Source of the DNA: Chalara sp. BL73
Taxonomy: Eukaryota; Ascomycota; Leotiomycetes; Helotiales
NCBI GenBank assembly: GCA_918026815.1
Contig: CAKJVC010000010.1
Span: forward strand, 64,501-128,500
Direction of reading: 5' to 3'
Length of the DNA stretch: 64,000 nt
Shown here: piece by piece, positions 21,756 through 33,171 of the stretch
Layout of the letters: each line of letters opens with the position of its first letter
Position numbering within the stretch: position 1 is the stretch's first letter
Program-made: the position numbers and the translations under genes
The notes under the pieces: generated by a model
The model's database searches: none
The model's input: only the letters and a program-made list of their open reading frames with translations
Told to the model about the DNA's origin: nothing

Positions 21756-23442
21756 TGTGCTAACTGTGACGGTTCTTTGCTGTTGGTAATTGTGATTAGA
21801 AAATGTTCCCAGGACAGGCTTGTCCCTAAAACTCCATAATTTCCTCGACAAACCCAGGTAATGTACTGCACTTCTCGGTAGTGCCAAGCCCCTTGCCTCA
21901 TCATCCTGGGCACACCGTCTTTGCTCCTGGGTATCAGCGGAGGGACCATCGTGGGGTTATGCCGTACCATTTCTCATTCGATCCGCAGAACTGTACTGTG
22001 ATCAATGTTTACGGCCTCAGAACTGGAAATGCAGGGCAACTTCGGCCTTCACTGCCCAATCTTGCAAGCCCAGAAGCAAACACATTGAGGTCCTCGTGCG
22101 GCAAAAGTCCTGTGGGTCGCCTTTGTAGCGTATGTTCACACAAAACTAAAACTTACCGGTCACACATACCTCGACAATGCTATTGTTGTGATCATGCACA
22201 CAATTAGCCAGAAAAAGTAGCCAACATCGTGCTTTCAATGGCCCTTCTAGTACAAAAAGAAAGAAGATGACTCTTCAGCCACGCGGCCATCCCGAAACAC
22301 TTCAGCCCGATACCACGGGCACACACTCATACACACCGCCGTGAAAACCGTGAAACAACAACGCTGACAGGAGCGCACAGAGCATCATCCCATCTCGAGG
22401 ATATTTCTCAAGGATCTGACATTAGACCATCGAGTACCGAACTAATTTCAACCAAACTGCCGCTCTTCAGCGAAACCCCAGAAGTAAAAGTGCAGGTTTC
22501 GCTCTCTTTCTACACTGCCCATCCCACCTAGAAGGCTGTTAAACGATGGATAAGCCACGAAATGGCATTACGAAACCCTCCACAACCCGATTCCCTAGCG
22601 AGTGTTCCTCACCGTTCCCACCGCACGGAGCTCGTAACCCAGCTAGAGAAAGAAAAGGGACCCAATTTTAGGTTCTGTGTGTTGCATGGTTCCCGAACGA
22701 AGCTTCTTCTAAAGGTTTCTAGCGGCTTTCTAGAAGCCCACCAAAGAAGGGATTTTCCTTGCATATCGCGGGGAAGACGGAGATGTTACCGTCAACGGGC
22801 TTCCAACAACCCCTGTCCCTATAATGTACTATGTATACTGACTGTACCGCGCTTTACCTTCGCCTACGGAAATATCCCAATAGCTTGGCCGACCAGGCCC
22901 AAACCACGGTCCCGGTTCAACCAGGACCTACGGGACTCTCAATAGACCAATTAGGCGCCGCTCCCCAACAGAAAAACGGGGCTACACCGTTGCTGCTTCC
23001 TGCATACCACACTTGGAACATATGGCGAACGAGGTTAAACTTTGGCCTTGCGCTCTGCATTTGCGTTAGCAAGGAGCTATAACTAGAACAGCTTCAATAT
23101 TGCCGTGAACAGCGAGCAGCAGAATGCTCACTCGTACTAGTCTTACTAAAGTCTTGGCTTGGGCTTTGCGACAATACATATACGCCGCCCGCCCGCTTGT
23201 TAGGATGCCTTTATCCACCTAACGAATATCGCTCCGCAGAGCACCAAATGTCTTGTTCTTCTATCTTGTGCCTTGAACTGCTCCTGTGCATTTATCCCTA
23301 GTGGCTACCCTTTGTATACTCCGCGGTCCCATCACAACAGCATCAACACCATCTCATCTTGCGCCTCGTCGCGTTCGATGGCACACCGACCTCCTTACGC
23401 TGGGCACGCCAAATAACTGGTACGGCCTCTAGCAGAGAAGCT

Positions 23443-24328
23443 ATGTCGAGCGCATGTAGCTCAAGGAGTCCGACTCCAGAGGATTTGGAGCAACCCAGAA
23501 AGCAAGGTCAGCTTACCTGCTGCACAGCAATTAGAATTGAGCTAACGATTAGCAATAGGAGCACAAAGAAGCAAACGAGCCGTTACACGCCTTAGCGAAG
23601 CTCAATTAGCTAGAAAACGCGCAAATGATCGTGAGGCGCAACGGAATATCAGAGCACGGACGAAAAAGCACATCGAGAATCTTGAAAAGAGAGTAAAAGA
23701 ACTCGAGGCTTCCGGCAGATCGGACAGTGTGGAGAGAATTATAAAAAGGAACGAACAGCTGAAAGTGGAAGTCGGAAAGCTTAAAGCACAGCTTGCTCGG
23801 GCGCAAACCGGGACTCCAGAGGAACAACCCCTGAATATACCGGAAGAGCTTTTGATTCCACACAAAGCCGGATTAGAGTGGCTGCCAGAGCTAGAGCCGG
23901 GGACCGCCCCATGGATCCATAGTGCACACCAAGATCCCCCAATAGACAATGCCGGGCAGCCCGCTCAAATGAGCAACGACACTCAATATCCACTAGAGAA
24001 TCAGCTTTATCCACCAGGCATGAGCAAATACGAAGGTTCTGAAAAGCCTCAGGATCTATACACCTTATCGGCAATTCCGGTATGGAATGGCCAAATTGCT
24101 TCCAATGAAAACTCGCAAAGCTTGCTAAATCCAACCCTGCCCTGGACATTATTCCACCCAGAACTTCCCCAACCTTCCGAATATGCGGACCTGAACCCAG
24201 ACGACTTTTCAGAGGTAAGTCAACAGCCGTTGCAGCAAGTCATCTCGTAGTATGTATGCTGGTCGATTAGCAACTGATTGCCGAAATAGGTCATTAGCAC
24301 GCCAACATTTCCCAACGCGACATGTTAG
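23443..24328 (+). CDS. bZIP transcription factor
   Basis: This is a basic leucine zipper regulator of about 250 residues. Exon 1 (23443-23506) and exon 2 (from 23559) join in phase across a 52-base intron with a GCTAAC branch site. The basic region RKRANDREAQRNIRARTKKH lies at about residues 40-59, typical of small fungal bZIPs, and the heptad region follows (leucines at 63 and 70, then a second helix from about 79 to 98). The remaining 150 residues are Pro- and Glu-rich without a known domain. The 3' end has two options: reading on to a stop at 24248-24250 gives 251 residues, while a canonical GTAAGT donor at 24215 spliced to 24290 gives an end at 24328 (252 residues). I favour the spliced form. 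No neighbouring gene cluster indicates its targets. Confidence 0.8.
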
Positions 24329-27300
24329 CAATCCCAGCTTTTCGTATACGCATAGCAAATATCTGCCAAACTCAAAGTCCTTGTTACACTGGTAGATCAG
24401 TTGATGTTCTCGATTACTCACTCTCAGCGTCACTTTCATATCACACAGGATGTGAGTTAAAAGAACTAGATCGGACCTGGGTATGCATTGCTCAAACTTC
24501 CTTTACACAAACAATTCTAACTATTTCCTAGATTCCTGTCCGTAAATGTTGTTTCTGGCCAGCCTGGTCCAGCAAACCTAGCTTCCACATAAACCAAGGT
24601 CATAGCACGTTATGCAGTTGTCTTCCCTAGGCGTGGCTTCGTTCTTATTCCTGAAAATGTTACTTTTCTCATGGCATGTACTGCTTCGTACAGTAGCAAA
24701 TATCACCAGACTACAACACCTACAAAATTTTACACGACTAGCTATCAGCCTTTCTGCTAACTTCCCACACGATACCATGGCGTTAGACATCGAGAATTGT
24801 GCCAAATTATGGTGAGCCAGATGCGCTCAAGTTCGTGGGGTATTGGGACAGAGCTGGCTGGAAGGAGGCTTGGGTATGTGGCGCATATTCCGAGATCAAG
24901 GTTTGGGACCATTGAGGCCGCCAGTGTAGCAAGCCCTCAAGGCGTTCTAGATATGAAATTCAGCTATGGAATATTTTTACAATAACAGAGATCGCCACAA
25001 ACATGAAAAACACGTTAGTAAAGCTTCCCAAAAGACAATACTCAACTTCGATTCCCCTCTATGACTCACAATCCTCGACTTCAGCTCCCTCATACAGTAC
25101 TAAGTATCATTCCTTCTATTTATCCAGATCGCCATGCTCAAAACCGCCCTATCCGATCATTTCCCTAAATGCTTCGTGCATTCAATGAGCAGCATTAGAA
25201 GTAACTACGCACAATTTAACTGTCTTCTGTGCTGCCGCCCCGTTTCGCTCATACTGGCCCCGCGTCGAACCCGGCCTCTTATAGGAAAGGCTTTCGAGGA
25301 TTTCACCGGCCTAGAATTTGTCTCCTTCCTCCAAATGGCGTATCCTTGCTTGGCTCGTAAAAGGTTAACTCAGAAAAGGGGTTTGGTAAACTAGACCCTA
25401 GCATCATCTTGGGCCCGCCAGTAGTTATGCGCAAGCCCTATCAGACGTGTTTTGGACCAAGCTGTGCAAGTATTGAGCCACATCTTTCTAAGAAGCCGCA
25501 TTCTTTGACTGGGCAAGTCTTAAAGTCGTATTTTAAGCACATGAAGTCACTGACCCTACGACCCGTGGAGTGAACTCAAGAGGAAGTCGAGAGAGGGAGC
25601 TCTCCGAATAGAGAACCTTAAGATATGGTCAGGCTATTGGTGTCTGCCATGCGAAAAGAATAATGCTTTCTCTAGTAGGTCCGACTGCTTCATCACCAAA
25701 TGCTGCATCCACGACGTTAACCAGTTGCTCCTTCACAGCACCATCCAAAATAGACTTAAACCTGATGAGCCATAGAGCACCTGGACCTGCGCCGGAGTAA
25801 GGTTAGGGTGCGATATGCGACAGGAAATAAAGTGGGCATGCCGAAAAGCTGCGCAAAAGGGTGCATCAAAGCGGCGGAAGATAACTTTACGATAGGTGAG
25901 GTTGTAGCTGGAAATGACTCAATACAAATGTCCAGCCAGTCGCGAGGTGATCACCCTCCTGGGTCAACAACAAAGATTTCGTTTACTCTCACAAGTTTTA
26001 CATCTAATTTAATACCTACTACCACCACAATAATTCGCAGAACTGGCCATGAACTAGACTTTTTAAGGGCGTAGCTGTTGCCGCTGGCCACTGCAACACT
26101 CTTCATATCAACCTCCGCAAATCCAAGGATCCCCACATAAACTCCTTTTCTTCCCTTCCCACTCCATCACCCTCCACTCCCTTACTAATAGCAACAATTG
26201 TCCTCAGCATCATAGCAGAAGCGGGTAAGCATCCACTCCAACCTTACCATAAACTCTTTAACATACCGTATCTATCTTGATATGAATTACAGCCCTGGTC
26301 GTTATCATCTCCCAGCCGCTTTTTATTCGTAAATCGCTCTTTTATCGTCGCAAACAGACTCGCGACATCTCTAGAAAATCTTGACACAACCGCGTTCACC
26401 GCGTTCGCCTCCCCTCAAGGTATACGAAGCCAAGTTTACTTTTGCACATGCCCAAACGATCGTTTGTAGGGCGCATGTGCCCTCGACTGCTACAGGCAAA
26501 TACTGTAGGACTATTCACTATTCGCCCATGATAAAATTTTCTCCACTTAAAATTGTTTGGGCCTGCACGAGAGCAGAAGAGGTCTACAGGGCGCTTTGGG
26601 AAAGCGTTATAGTGATGTTTGCGAGTGGCTCGAATCTCAAGAACCGCTGCTCCACGCATATCACTCTACGGATTATCTTGGCCACTTCCATACCTCCGGG
26701 CAACTTTGTGAAAAACGGCTGCGAGCGGATCACTTATCGGTAACTGGTATTCTTCTTCCTCAGCACGTTCCGGCTTTTGATTGGGGTAAACTGGCCCATG
26801 TTCAACGCCATGCCGCTGGATAGCTTTTGGTTGTCCCTCGATCCCCCAATTTAATTCGAATCGCCTTCACCATTCTCCAGAGTATTTCTCCACACTTGGT
26901 TCCTCAAGTCTTCCCGTCCAGGTGGAGGCTCATCCACTGGCCATATCTGGAAGTAAACAGAAGTTCCCGGCCTTTTTACGGTTGACCGCACCATTTCAAT
27001 TCGTAAGATAGCGTTTGTCCTTATCTTTCCTTTCAATATCGGCCGCTCTACTGCTTGGTAATTTGTTTGCTTAGAGGGATCTAATCTTCCTGGAGGAGGT
27101 GGTGGCGACACTGTAGTCTTTTCTCCTCCCGAGATATAATATGCGAGAGTAGCTCAAAAAAAAATCCCTTTTACGTACCTGTCCTATGTATTTTCCAATA
27201 TTATAAGTAGTGGATGCGACATATCAATCGAAGCACCAATTGCTGTTGGTAGTATCTGCATCTCATATTCATCTGCGCAACACTGAGCTTCTACAAGCTG

Positions 27301-28714
27301 GGCGCACTCCACACGACTTGGCATTTGCCCCTTTCATCTACTGTCATATACCGTAGGAAGAATGCCCATAACGAACAATACAAAGCTCTATAGGCAACAA
27401 TGCTGGACACAGGAGCTGGCCAATAGAGGTAAGAACGCCCCTTAACAGTGCGAGGCCGAATTAAAATTATTGCATTATGTACCGTGCAGTATGTACAGTA
27501 TTTGGATGGAGGCATAAAAAGAAAATATGGTGTGTCACAGGATTCACCTGGATGGCGTTTGTGGCATTTTGATCTCGCTTATCGGCCCCCTAACTCTGCT
27601 GCAAGGGGGGGAATGGAGTTTGCGAGGCGCAATCTGTCAAGTTCGTCAGTCCACAATCCATATGATTCGCGGAACAGCCGGGTTAGTCTAGCCATCACTC
27701 ATAGGTTGAGTCTCAGCCCCAACCTTGCGAAACACGTCGTGTTGTTTATGGGCGGGGAGGGGAGGAACTCGGCCGCGCCGAATGGCCCTGGAAGGTGGAT
27801 AAAAAAGCAGCTGCTCGGTTGGTCTGTGCCAACCCCCCTTGTTTTTATATGATATACAAAAAAGAGTCAAAGCTTTTTCTCGCCTCATAAAACGTGCAAG
27901 TGCAAGAACGACACTGGTTTGGAAACACTCTCACAACCCAAATATAAGAGCTATAAAATTCTAGTGAAGTGTTAGGTTTAGGGTAGTCCGCGGGGCTGGG
28001 AAAGCCAACCATTGGTGGGATACGCATATGTATTGGGGAAAATTTAGTGACCGGGGGAAAGCGGGTAACGCGCATAGCACGGCGATTGATGGTGCACAAC
28101 TATGGGCACGGCTTGCGAGTGTCATGCTATAAGTTTAATGTTTTCACTGGTTGCATTAAAAAGCTATCCTGAATTGCCACCGCTTTCTGGCTTGACTTGT
28201 GATCAACGGCTTCTTCCCTGCACTCGCTCCCGTTTGGCAAGCCCGCTAATCCGTGCAAAGCTAGGAAGTTTTGATTTCGGGTTGGACGGCTGCGCCATTA
28301 TGAAGATCACTCCAAATTGATGCGTTAGGGGGCTTCACCTAAAAGCTTCCCATTTGTCCAACTCATGCACAGTGGCCCCGTCCGGAGTTCTCCAGACCTA
28401 ATGCATGCCGCCACGCATTAAACAAAATAATAATCCAATATGAGATAAAATCCTCTTGTAAGTACGCTACCTGAGCGAGTCCGCTTAAAAGTTCCATACC
28501 AACATGGATATAGAAGTCGAATCATCCCGGGTCTACTAGCCTTCAAAAGTCAAGCTGAATTCTTTATTACTTCTTATCCATTTGTTCAAGAGCGCCTCCT
28601 TGGGTCAAGTGTGGTTACTAGGAAAAGAAGTTCAGGAGGGTAACCTTACTATATTACCGGGCCTGTCGACGACAGCAAAGAACAGTTTTTTCAGTTGCAA
28701 ATATTACTTGAAAA
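24329..28714. other. Gene-poor stretch, 4.4 kb
   Basis: I see no gene I can name. A segment at 24810-24895 reads GEPDALKFVGYWDRAGWKEAW in one frame but has no continuation. A minus-strand frame at 26851-27140 looks protein-like and is listed separately. A possible small spliced membrane segment at about 26195-26385 was not strong enough to call. The rest has frequent stops. Confidence 0.45.
26851..27140 (-). CDS. Unrecognised protein-like exon fragment
   Basis: A minus-strand frame from about 27140 to a stop at 26851 reads with good protein character: a proline run (SPPPPPGRLDPSK), then KGKIRTNAILRIEMVRS and GTSVYFQIWP with alternating hydrophobic residues like beta-strands. It has no clear ATG; a TGA lies just upstream, preceded by a T-rich tract that could be a 3' splice site. 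It may be the last exon of a gene or a relic. I do not recognise the family. Confidence 0.25.
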
Positions 28715-29969
28715 ATGGCAAACAGAACATCCTACGCTGTAAGTGTTGTTTGTTTGCTTGTTTTGTATATATATATATGTATATATATATATTGGCTGTA
28801 CTTGTTGCTTACTCTCAACCTTTTACTTATGGATCTTATGGATCTTATGGATTTTATGCTGCGCTTTTTAAATATATGCTGAACTAAGTGTTCCTAGGTC
28901 ATAACGATCCTCACCACATTCGTTTCATACCTAATTACGTCTATTCGATTTTATTTACGGTCCAAGTCAAAGGATGGATTTCATTGGAGTCTTCCGGACA
29001 CCATTATTGTTACGTCCCTTGTAGGCTGCAGTGAGAATTTCATGACGGGTAATGCTGACTAGCGCTCGGAATGGGTTCTGCAGACGGTCTTGACAGGGAT
29101 CGGCCTCACGGTGATATACCTGTCTAAAGCAGCAAACCCTTAGCCTTTTGTAGAAAGAATTTTTCTTCCGGTAATACCGCCCTTTCTGTGTAAGGAAGTA
29201 TTGACACTCTTGTTGGTTATTTTTTACTGGTACCTTACTTTATTACACTACACTATGGTCGACCAAAATTCCCATCAGCGTCTTCCTCCTCCAATTCACA
29301 TCGCGACTTGAACAGTCCGCTCAACTAGCGAAGTGGTGTTTTTACCTTATTTGTATCACTTTCGGAATAGCTGTCGTCGCAAATCTATGTCAAGGTATTC
29401 CCATATCCAGAAAATGGAAGGGAACATGCGAAACAACAAGTATGAGTGCTTCTTTCTGGCTATCTGTAGGACTTAATATCGGCACGGGCTTTTTGCTCCT
29501 CATTGTCCCATTCCCGGCACTCTTGCTCATTACCAAGAGACACACCCGAATTGCCATTTCGGTTCTATTCAGCCTTGGGGTAATGACTGTTCTTGCTATC
29601 ATTATCCGCGCCATCGTAATTCATACGCATTGCGACAACAAAGGTTTGATAGTGATGCTTAGCCATATCGAGATTGCAACTGGCTTAACAATCAGTGCGT
29701 TGCCGCAAGTCGGTCGAAGCTTCACAAGGTCATATCTGCAAAGGTTTAAAACAAGGAGCTCAAAAGGGGCAAGTAACCGACAGCAGTCAACTACAAGTGG
29801 AGTCGTCCTTTCGGGGAATGGAAAGGATGGGTTTATGAATCTGGGCATTCAAATTTCGCAGGAGAGGATCACAGATACTGAGAATAGGAGCGCCGAAAGC
29901 GCCAATGGGCGCTTTGGCAGCTTCAGTGACCATAGCGTCTTGGCAATTCAATTGCAAGATCAAGTCTAG
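28715..29969 (+). pseudogene. Fungal rhodopsin-like seven-helix integral membrane protein, probably broken
   Basis: This looks like a member of the large fungal family of PTH11/rhodopsin-like integral membrane proteins. Exon 1 (28715-28738, eight codons) splices at a canonical GTAAGT to 28898, giving helix 1 and the typical RFYLRSKS stretch. From about 29215 a continuous frame encodes LLYYTTLWSTKIPISVFL and four more hydrophobic helices to a stop at 29969, ending in a polar tail of about 60 residues. Between about 29030 and 29210 I could not build an open connection: one frame has a TAG at 29142, another a TGA just before the helix-3 segment. Either an intron is hidden there or the gene is dead. 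The first intron holds a TATA microsatellite (28767-28796) and three copies of a 10-base repeat near 28825. Confidence 0.5.
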
Positions 29970-31846
29970 TTTTGGGGGCGGGAGGGGAGGGATATGCAAC
30001 GTCTCTTAACTCTTTAGAGACAATCTAGAGATGCGAGTAAACAAGTTTATCTATAAAGTAATATCAGATGCATTTAGAACCGCCTCATCCTTCGTAAAGC
30101 CATGAATGAAAGGACGGATGATCCTTCGTTGCCGCATCAATCTTACAGATGGCGGCACCTTTAGCGTCTGTTCACCCGCCCGCTGTAGGTGGAAATCTGT
30201 TGTCCGAGGTACGGTTTTGTGCCTGGTGTGATGGGCAGAATTTACTTCTTGTTCAAGCGATGCAAAGGCGTGGTGGCAGAACCCGCTGCTTGTTGGAAAC
30301 GGCGCAAAATTGTGACGGCAAAACTGATGTTAACAATTAAAGGTTTGCGAGAATTTCTGACTATTTTCTGACTGGATTTGAAGATGCTTCTCGTTAACCT
30401 TCTCCGCTATGCGTTGCTCAAACTCTGGAAGTTCGAAGTCCGTTTCTTGATCTAACCAGAGACGTCGGCTATAAACCATTTTTCGATCTTTCCACACTTG
30501 ACTTGGATAGAAGCTATTTCTAGCCTAGTCTACAAGCCATTTATTTACCTTGTATTCAGCGCTACTATCTAAGCATGAGTCATTTTCGTACAGCTACACT
30601 CTAAATCACCGTCTAAGCAATAAGCTATTTCTAGATATTTCTTCTATACCAAAGGCATAGGCCATTTCTTAAACATGTCTTCCCACACCTTCACGCATCC
30701 TGACGGAGGGGGTTTGGAGGTATAAGTAGGAGACACGCCTGCTTGACGTATGCAACACGTTCGACTTACTCTGGTAGGCCGCTTTGATGGAACAACATAT
30801 CTTCTATTGTCATCTCGGAGGTTTATCTATCATCTGAGAGAACGAAGTCGTATCCCAATTAAACGATAAATTGGTGGATGTAATAAGCACTTTTTTCATC
30901 ATCTACCAATAGAAAGGTAGCAATGGCAGTGAATACCTTTGCCATTCTGGTGCAATTGAAGAGCGTTTCTGATCTGACAGATGCCGCTGTCGAATCTGTT
31001 AGAACGAACACAAATATGGCTATGTCTAATCACGTGATCTTCATAAGGTAAAATCTATTTACAATGTTGAAAGTGCAGAAGGAAGGGATACAAAGGATCT
31101 AGCTACTTTTTTATGCCTTCCATGGTTGCACGGCTGATGTCCGAAACCACCCACTTACTATCGTAATAGCCATTTTCGGACATTCCTTAAATGTTGGTAG
31201 CTATTTGTATGTAGCTATGATCATGTGACCAGCACCTGAAACAGTGGGACCTCAATCTCACTCAACTCCGTAGAACTAGAGTTGTAGAATCAACCAAGGA
31301 ACCATAATCACACCAGCAAGAGCGCAGTCAACAGCTACTACGCCTTTTGCTATGTGATAGGTATCCGGCATTAAATGATGGATGTTCCAATTTTGGCACT
31401 GAGCCAGGTAAGTACCTATCGTATCCAGCTACAGCCAAGAAAGTTTAACCTTACAAATTGACTTTAGGGATTTACTTGTTTTAGTATTGTTGGTATGAGT
31501 GAATAGCACACCCCGCGACGCACGGACCACATGGATGTATTATAGCTCTCGTACGTAGATTAGTACTTAGAACAATTCAAGAACAAGTCAACCACCTGCA
31601 ACGAGCATAATAGCACTGCGCTGAGATCGCGGTGCTACGTGCCCCGTGGGTAAACGACTTAAGCAATTGCAAGTCATACGAAGAAGTATCACAGAGAGTG
31701 ATACAAACAAGTATAGATTATATGAAAATCGGAAACTAACTGAAAGCACTCGCGTAGTACAAACTAATAGACACCTTGATATGGCCAAGAAAATCTGGAT
31801 GGATTAAGCACAAGAGTCCACCCCGTTAATTCATCCATAAACCATG
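29970..31846. other. Gene-poor stretch with copy 2 of the 201-bp repeat
   Basis: No gene is supported. A possible degenerate relative of the LTR-like family is seen near 30705-30740 (GTTTGGAGGTATAAGTAGGAGAC), and the 201-bp repeat copy 2 is at 31492-31692. Confidence 0.5.
31492..31692 (+). repeat. 201-bp dispersed repeat, copy 2
   Basis: This matches 18524-18724 in inverted orientation over its whole length, with blocks such as CACACCCCGCGACGCACGG and AGCAATTGCAAGT conserved and scattered differences between. Flanking DNA is unrelated, so this is a transposed unit rather than a large duplication. Confidence 0.7.
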
Positions 31847-33171
31847 TCACACCTCTTTCCCATTCATCGCTTCCAACCGCAATTCCTCCAAAATTCCCAT
31901 TCTTCCCTCCTTGTGGATTCTCTCAGCCGTGATTCTTTCCGGATAATTTCGCATAAACATGTTCGTAAAGTGGGTTCCATAATGAATCCTCTCTCGAAAC
32001 TCTGGCAGAGTCTCTACAACAGTCGAGAAATTCGGCTCGTGGAAATAGGCAAATGCGTAGCGTTCTTTGTAGTTGAGTCCCACCTTGTGGGGTGTAGAGG
32101 GGAGGAAATCATTTGTTAAAAATTGCATCATGTCCCCTAAAGACACAGGAGTTGTCAGCTCATACCACCAGTCTTTTTGGAGATAACTTGCATACCTGGA
32201 AATACCGTCAGTGTGTTTGGCACAGGAGGCACAAAAAGCCATTTATCGTCATCTTCATGCTTTCCAGCCGCAGATTCCTTCCAATTCTTCGTACTCTCTC
32301 CTTCAACTTTAGGCCTGATAAATAAGCCACCAACATCATCTTGCGCAGCTATGACCAGTAACCCATAGTCAGTATGGGAGCCAATTCCTCGACCCTGCTT
32401 CCCCTTCCCGTTTGTTTTGTCGACTTGCGGAAATCGTAGAATTCGCAAATGGTGCCAACCATCATCTGTCATGTCGAGGAGGACATTTGGGTTATTGAGC
32501 CCCAAGCCTAGCGCCGTAAGTTTAAGGAGCTTCTCCCCGGACTCCCCCAAGAGCGCCATCAGCTGCTTCACTTTGGCTTCGTAAGTCTTGGTTGGCCACG
32601 GTGTTGGTCCGTGGCAAGGCCATCGGTTTTTCACCCGACTATCGGACTGCTTCAAGTCTTTTGTGACTGTGAAAATCTCCGAATAATCTGCTACGCCATC
32701 GGTAATCTCCTCTCCGGAAGCAATGTACCCTGCAAAACTTTGATCGTCTACGCATTTGGATTTCTCTTCGAATGAGCGTTGGAAGAATTCTTTAGAAGTA
32801 CTAAAGCAATCTGTGAGCAAGGCTTGCTGGGCTGGGGTCATTTGTATCTGAAAGATCCCCGTATTGCGCCATTCGTGAATCATGGCATCTGCCATATCTT
32901 GGCTTTCTTTCTGGCCATCAACTGTTTCGGGGAGCACAAAAGTCTTCAGATTTCCAACCGTGGCTTTGTGGAAAGGCGGCATCTTGCTTTTTGAAGCACT
33001 GTACATCTCTTCCGAAGAGCGAGAATTTTGGTCAGAGGGCTGTCTAGCTGCTTGAGAGCAGAGGAATGCTCGAGGGGCATTAAATGGTGCCATAAAGAGT
33101 TTAGCTTGTGGGCGTACTCGTGCCGTTGAAAGGGTTGCATAGCGTAAAATCCCTTTTGCACTTTGAACCAT
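31847..33171 (-). CDS. efe-like: Ethylene-forming enzyme-like 2-oxoglutarate/Fe(II) oxygenase
   Basis: Two exons (33171-32196 and 32136-31847, with a 59-base intron) encode 421 residues. From about residue 71 on, the protein follows the bacterial ethylene-forming enzyme over its full length, including the C-terminal IHYGTHFTNMFMR segment that other 2OG oxygenases lack. That enzyme splits 2-oxoglutarate to ethylene and CO2 and also hydroxylates arginine. Predicted iron ligands are His266, Asp268 and His342. Arg351 would bind the 2OG carboxylate. Arg243, Arg388 and the SGEEIT loop (152-157) match arginine- and 2OG-contacting positions, with Val to Ile and Cys to Asn changes beside them. The first 70 residues, rich in Arg, Ser and Ala and poor in acids, are extra and could be a mitochondrial presequence. 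The ATG at 33171 is the only reasonable start. The gene stands alone between repeats. Horizontal origin is possible but not shown here, and real ethylene output cannot be judged from sequence. Confidence 0.88.

Larger units (their letters stand above)
20759..23442. other. Gene-poor stretch with two inverted LTR-like repeats
   Basis: No gene is supported. Two copies of an LTR-like repeat in opposite orientation lie at 20998-21185 and 21551-21755. Downstream to 23442 there are many short frames on both strands with no recognisable protein. Confidence 0.5.

Noticed and set aside
22562..22945. 127-codon open frame in a gene-poor region
   Set aside because: Many stops around it, no family pattern; nothing separates it from chance in GC-richer DNA.
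27448..27852. 134-codon plus-strand open frame
   Set aside because: Low-complexity, changing composition, not recognisable; overlaps short frames on the other strand as in random sequence.
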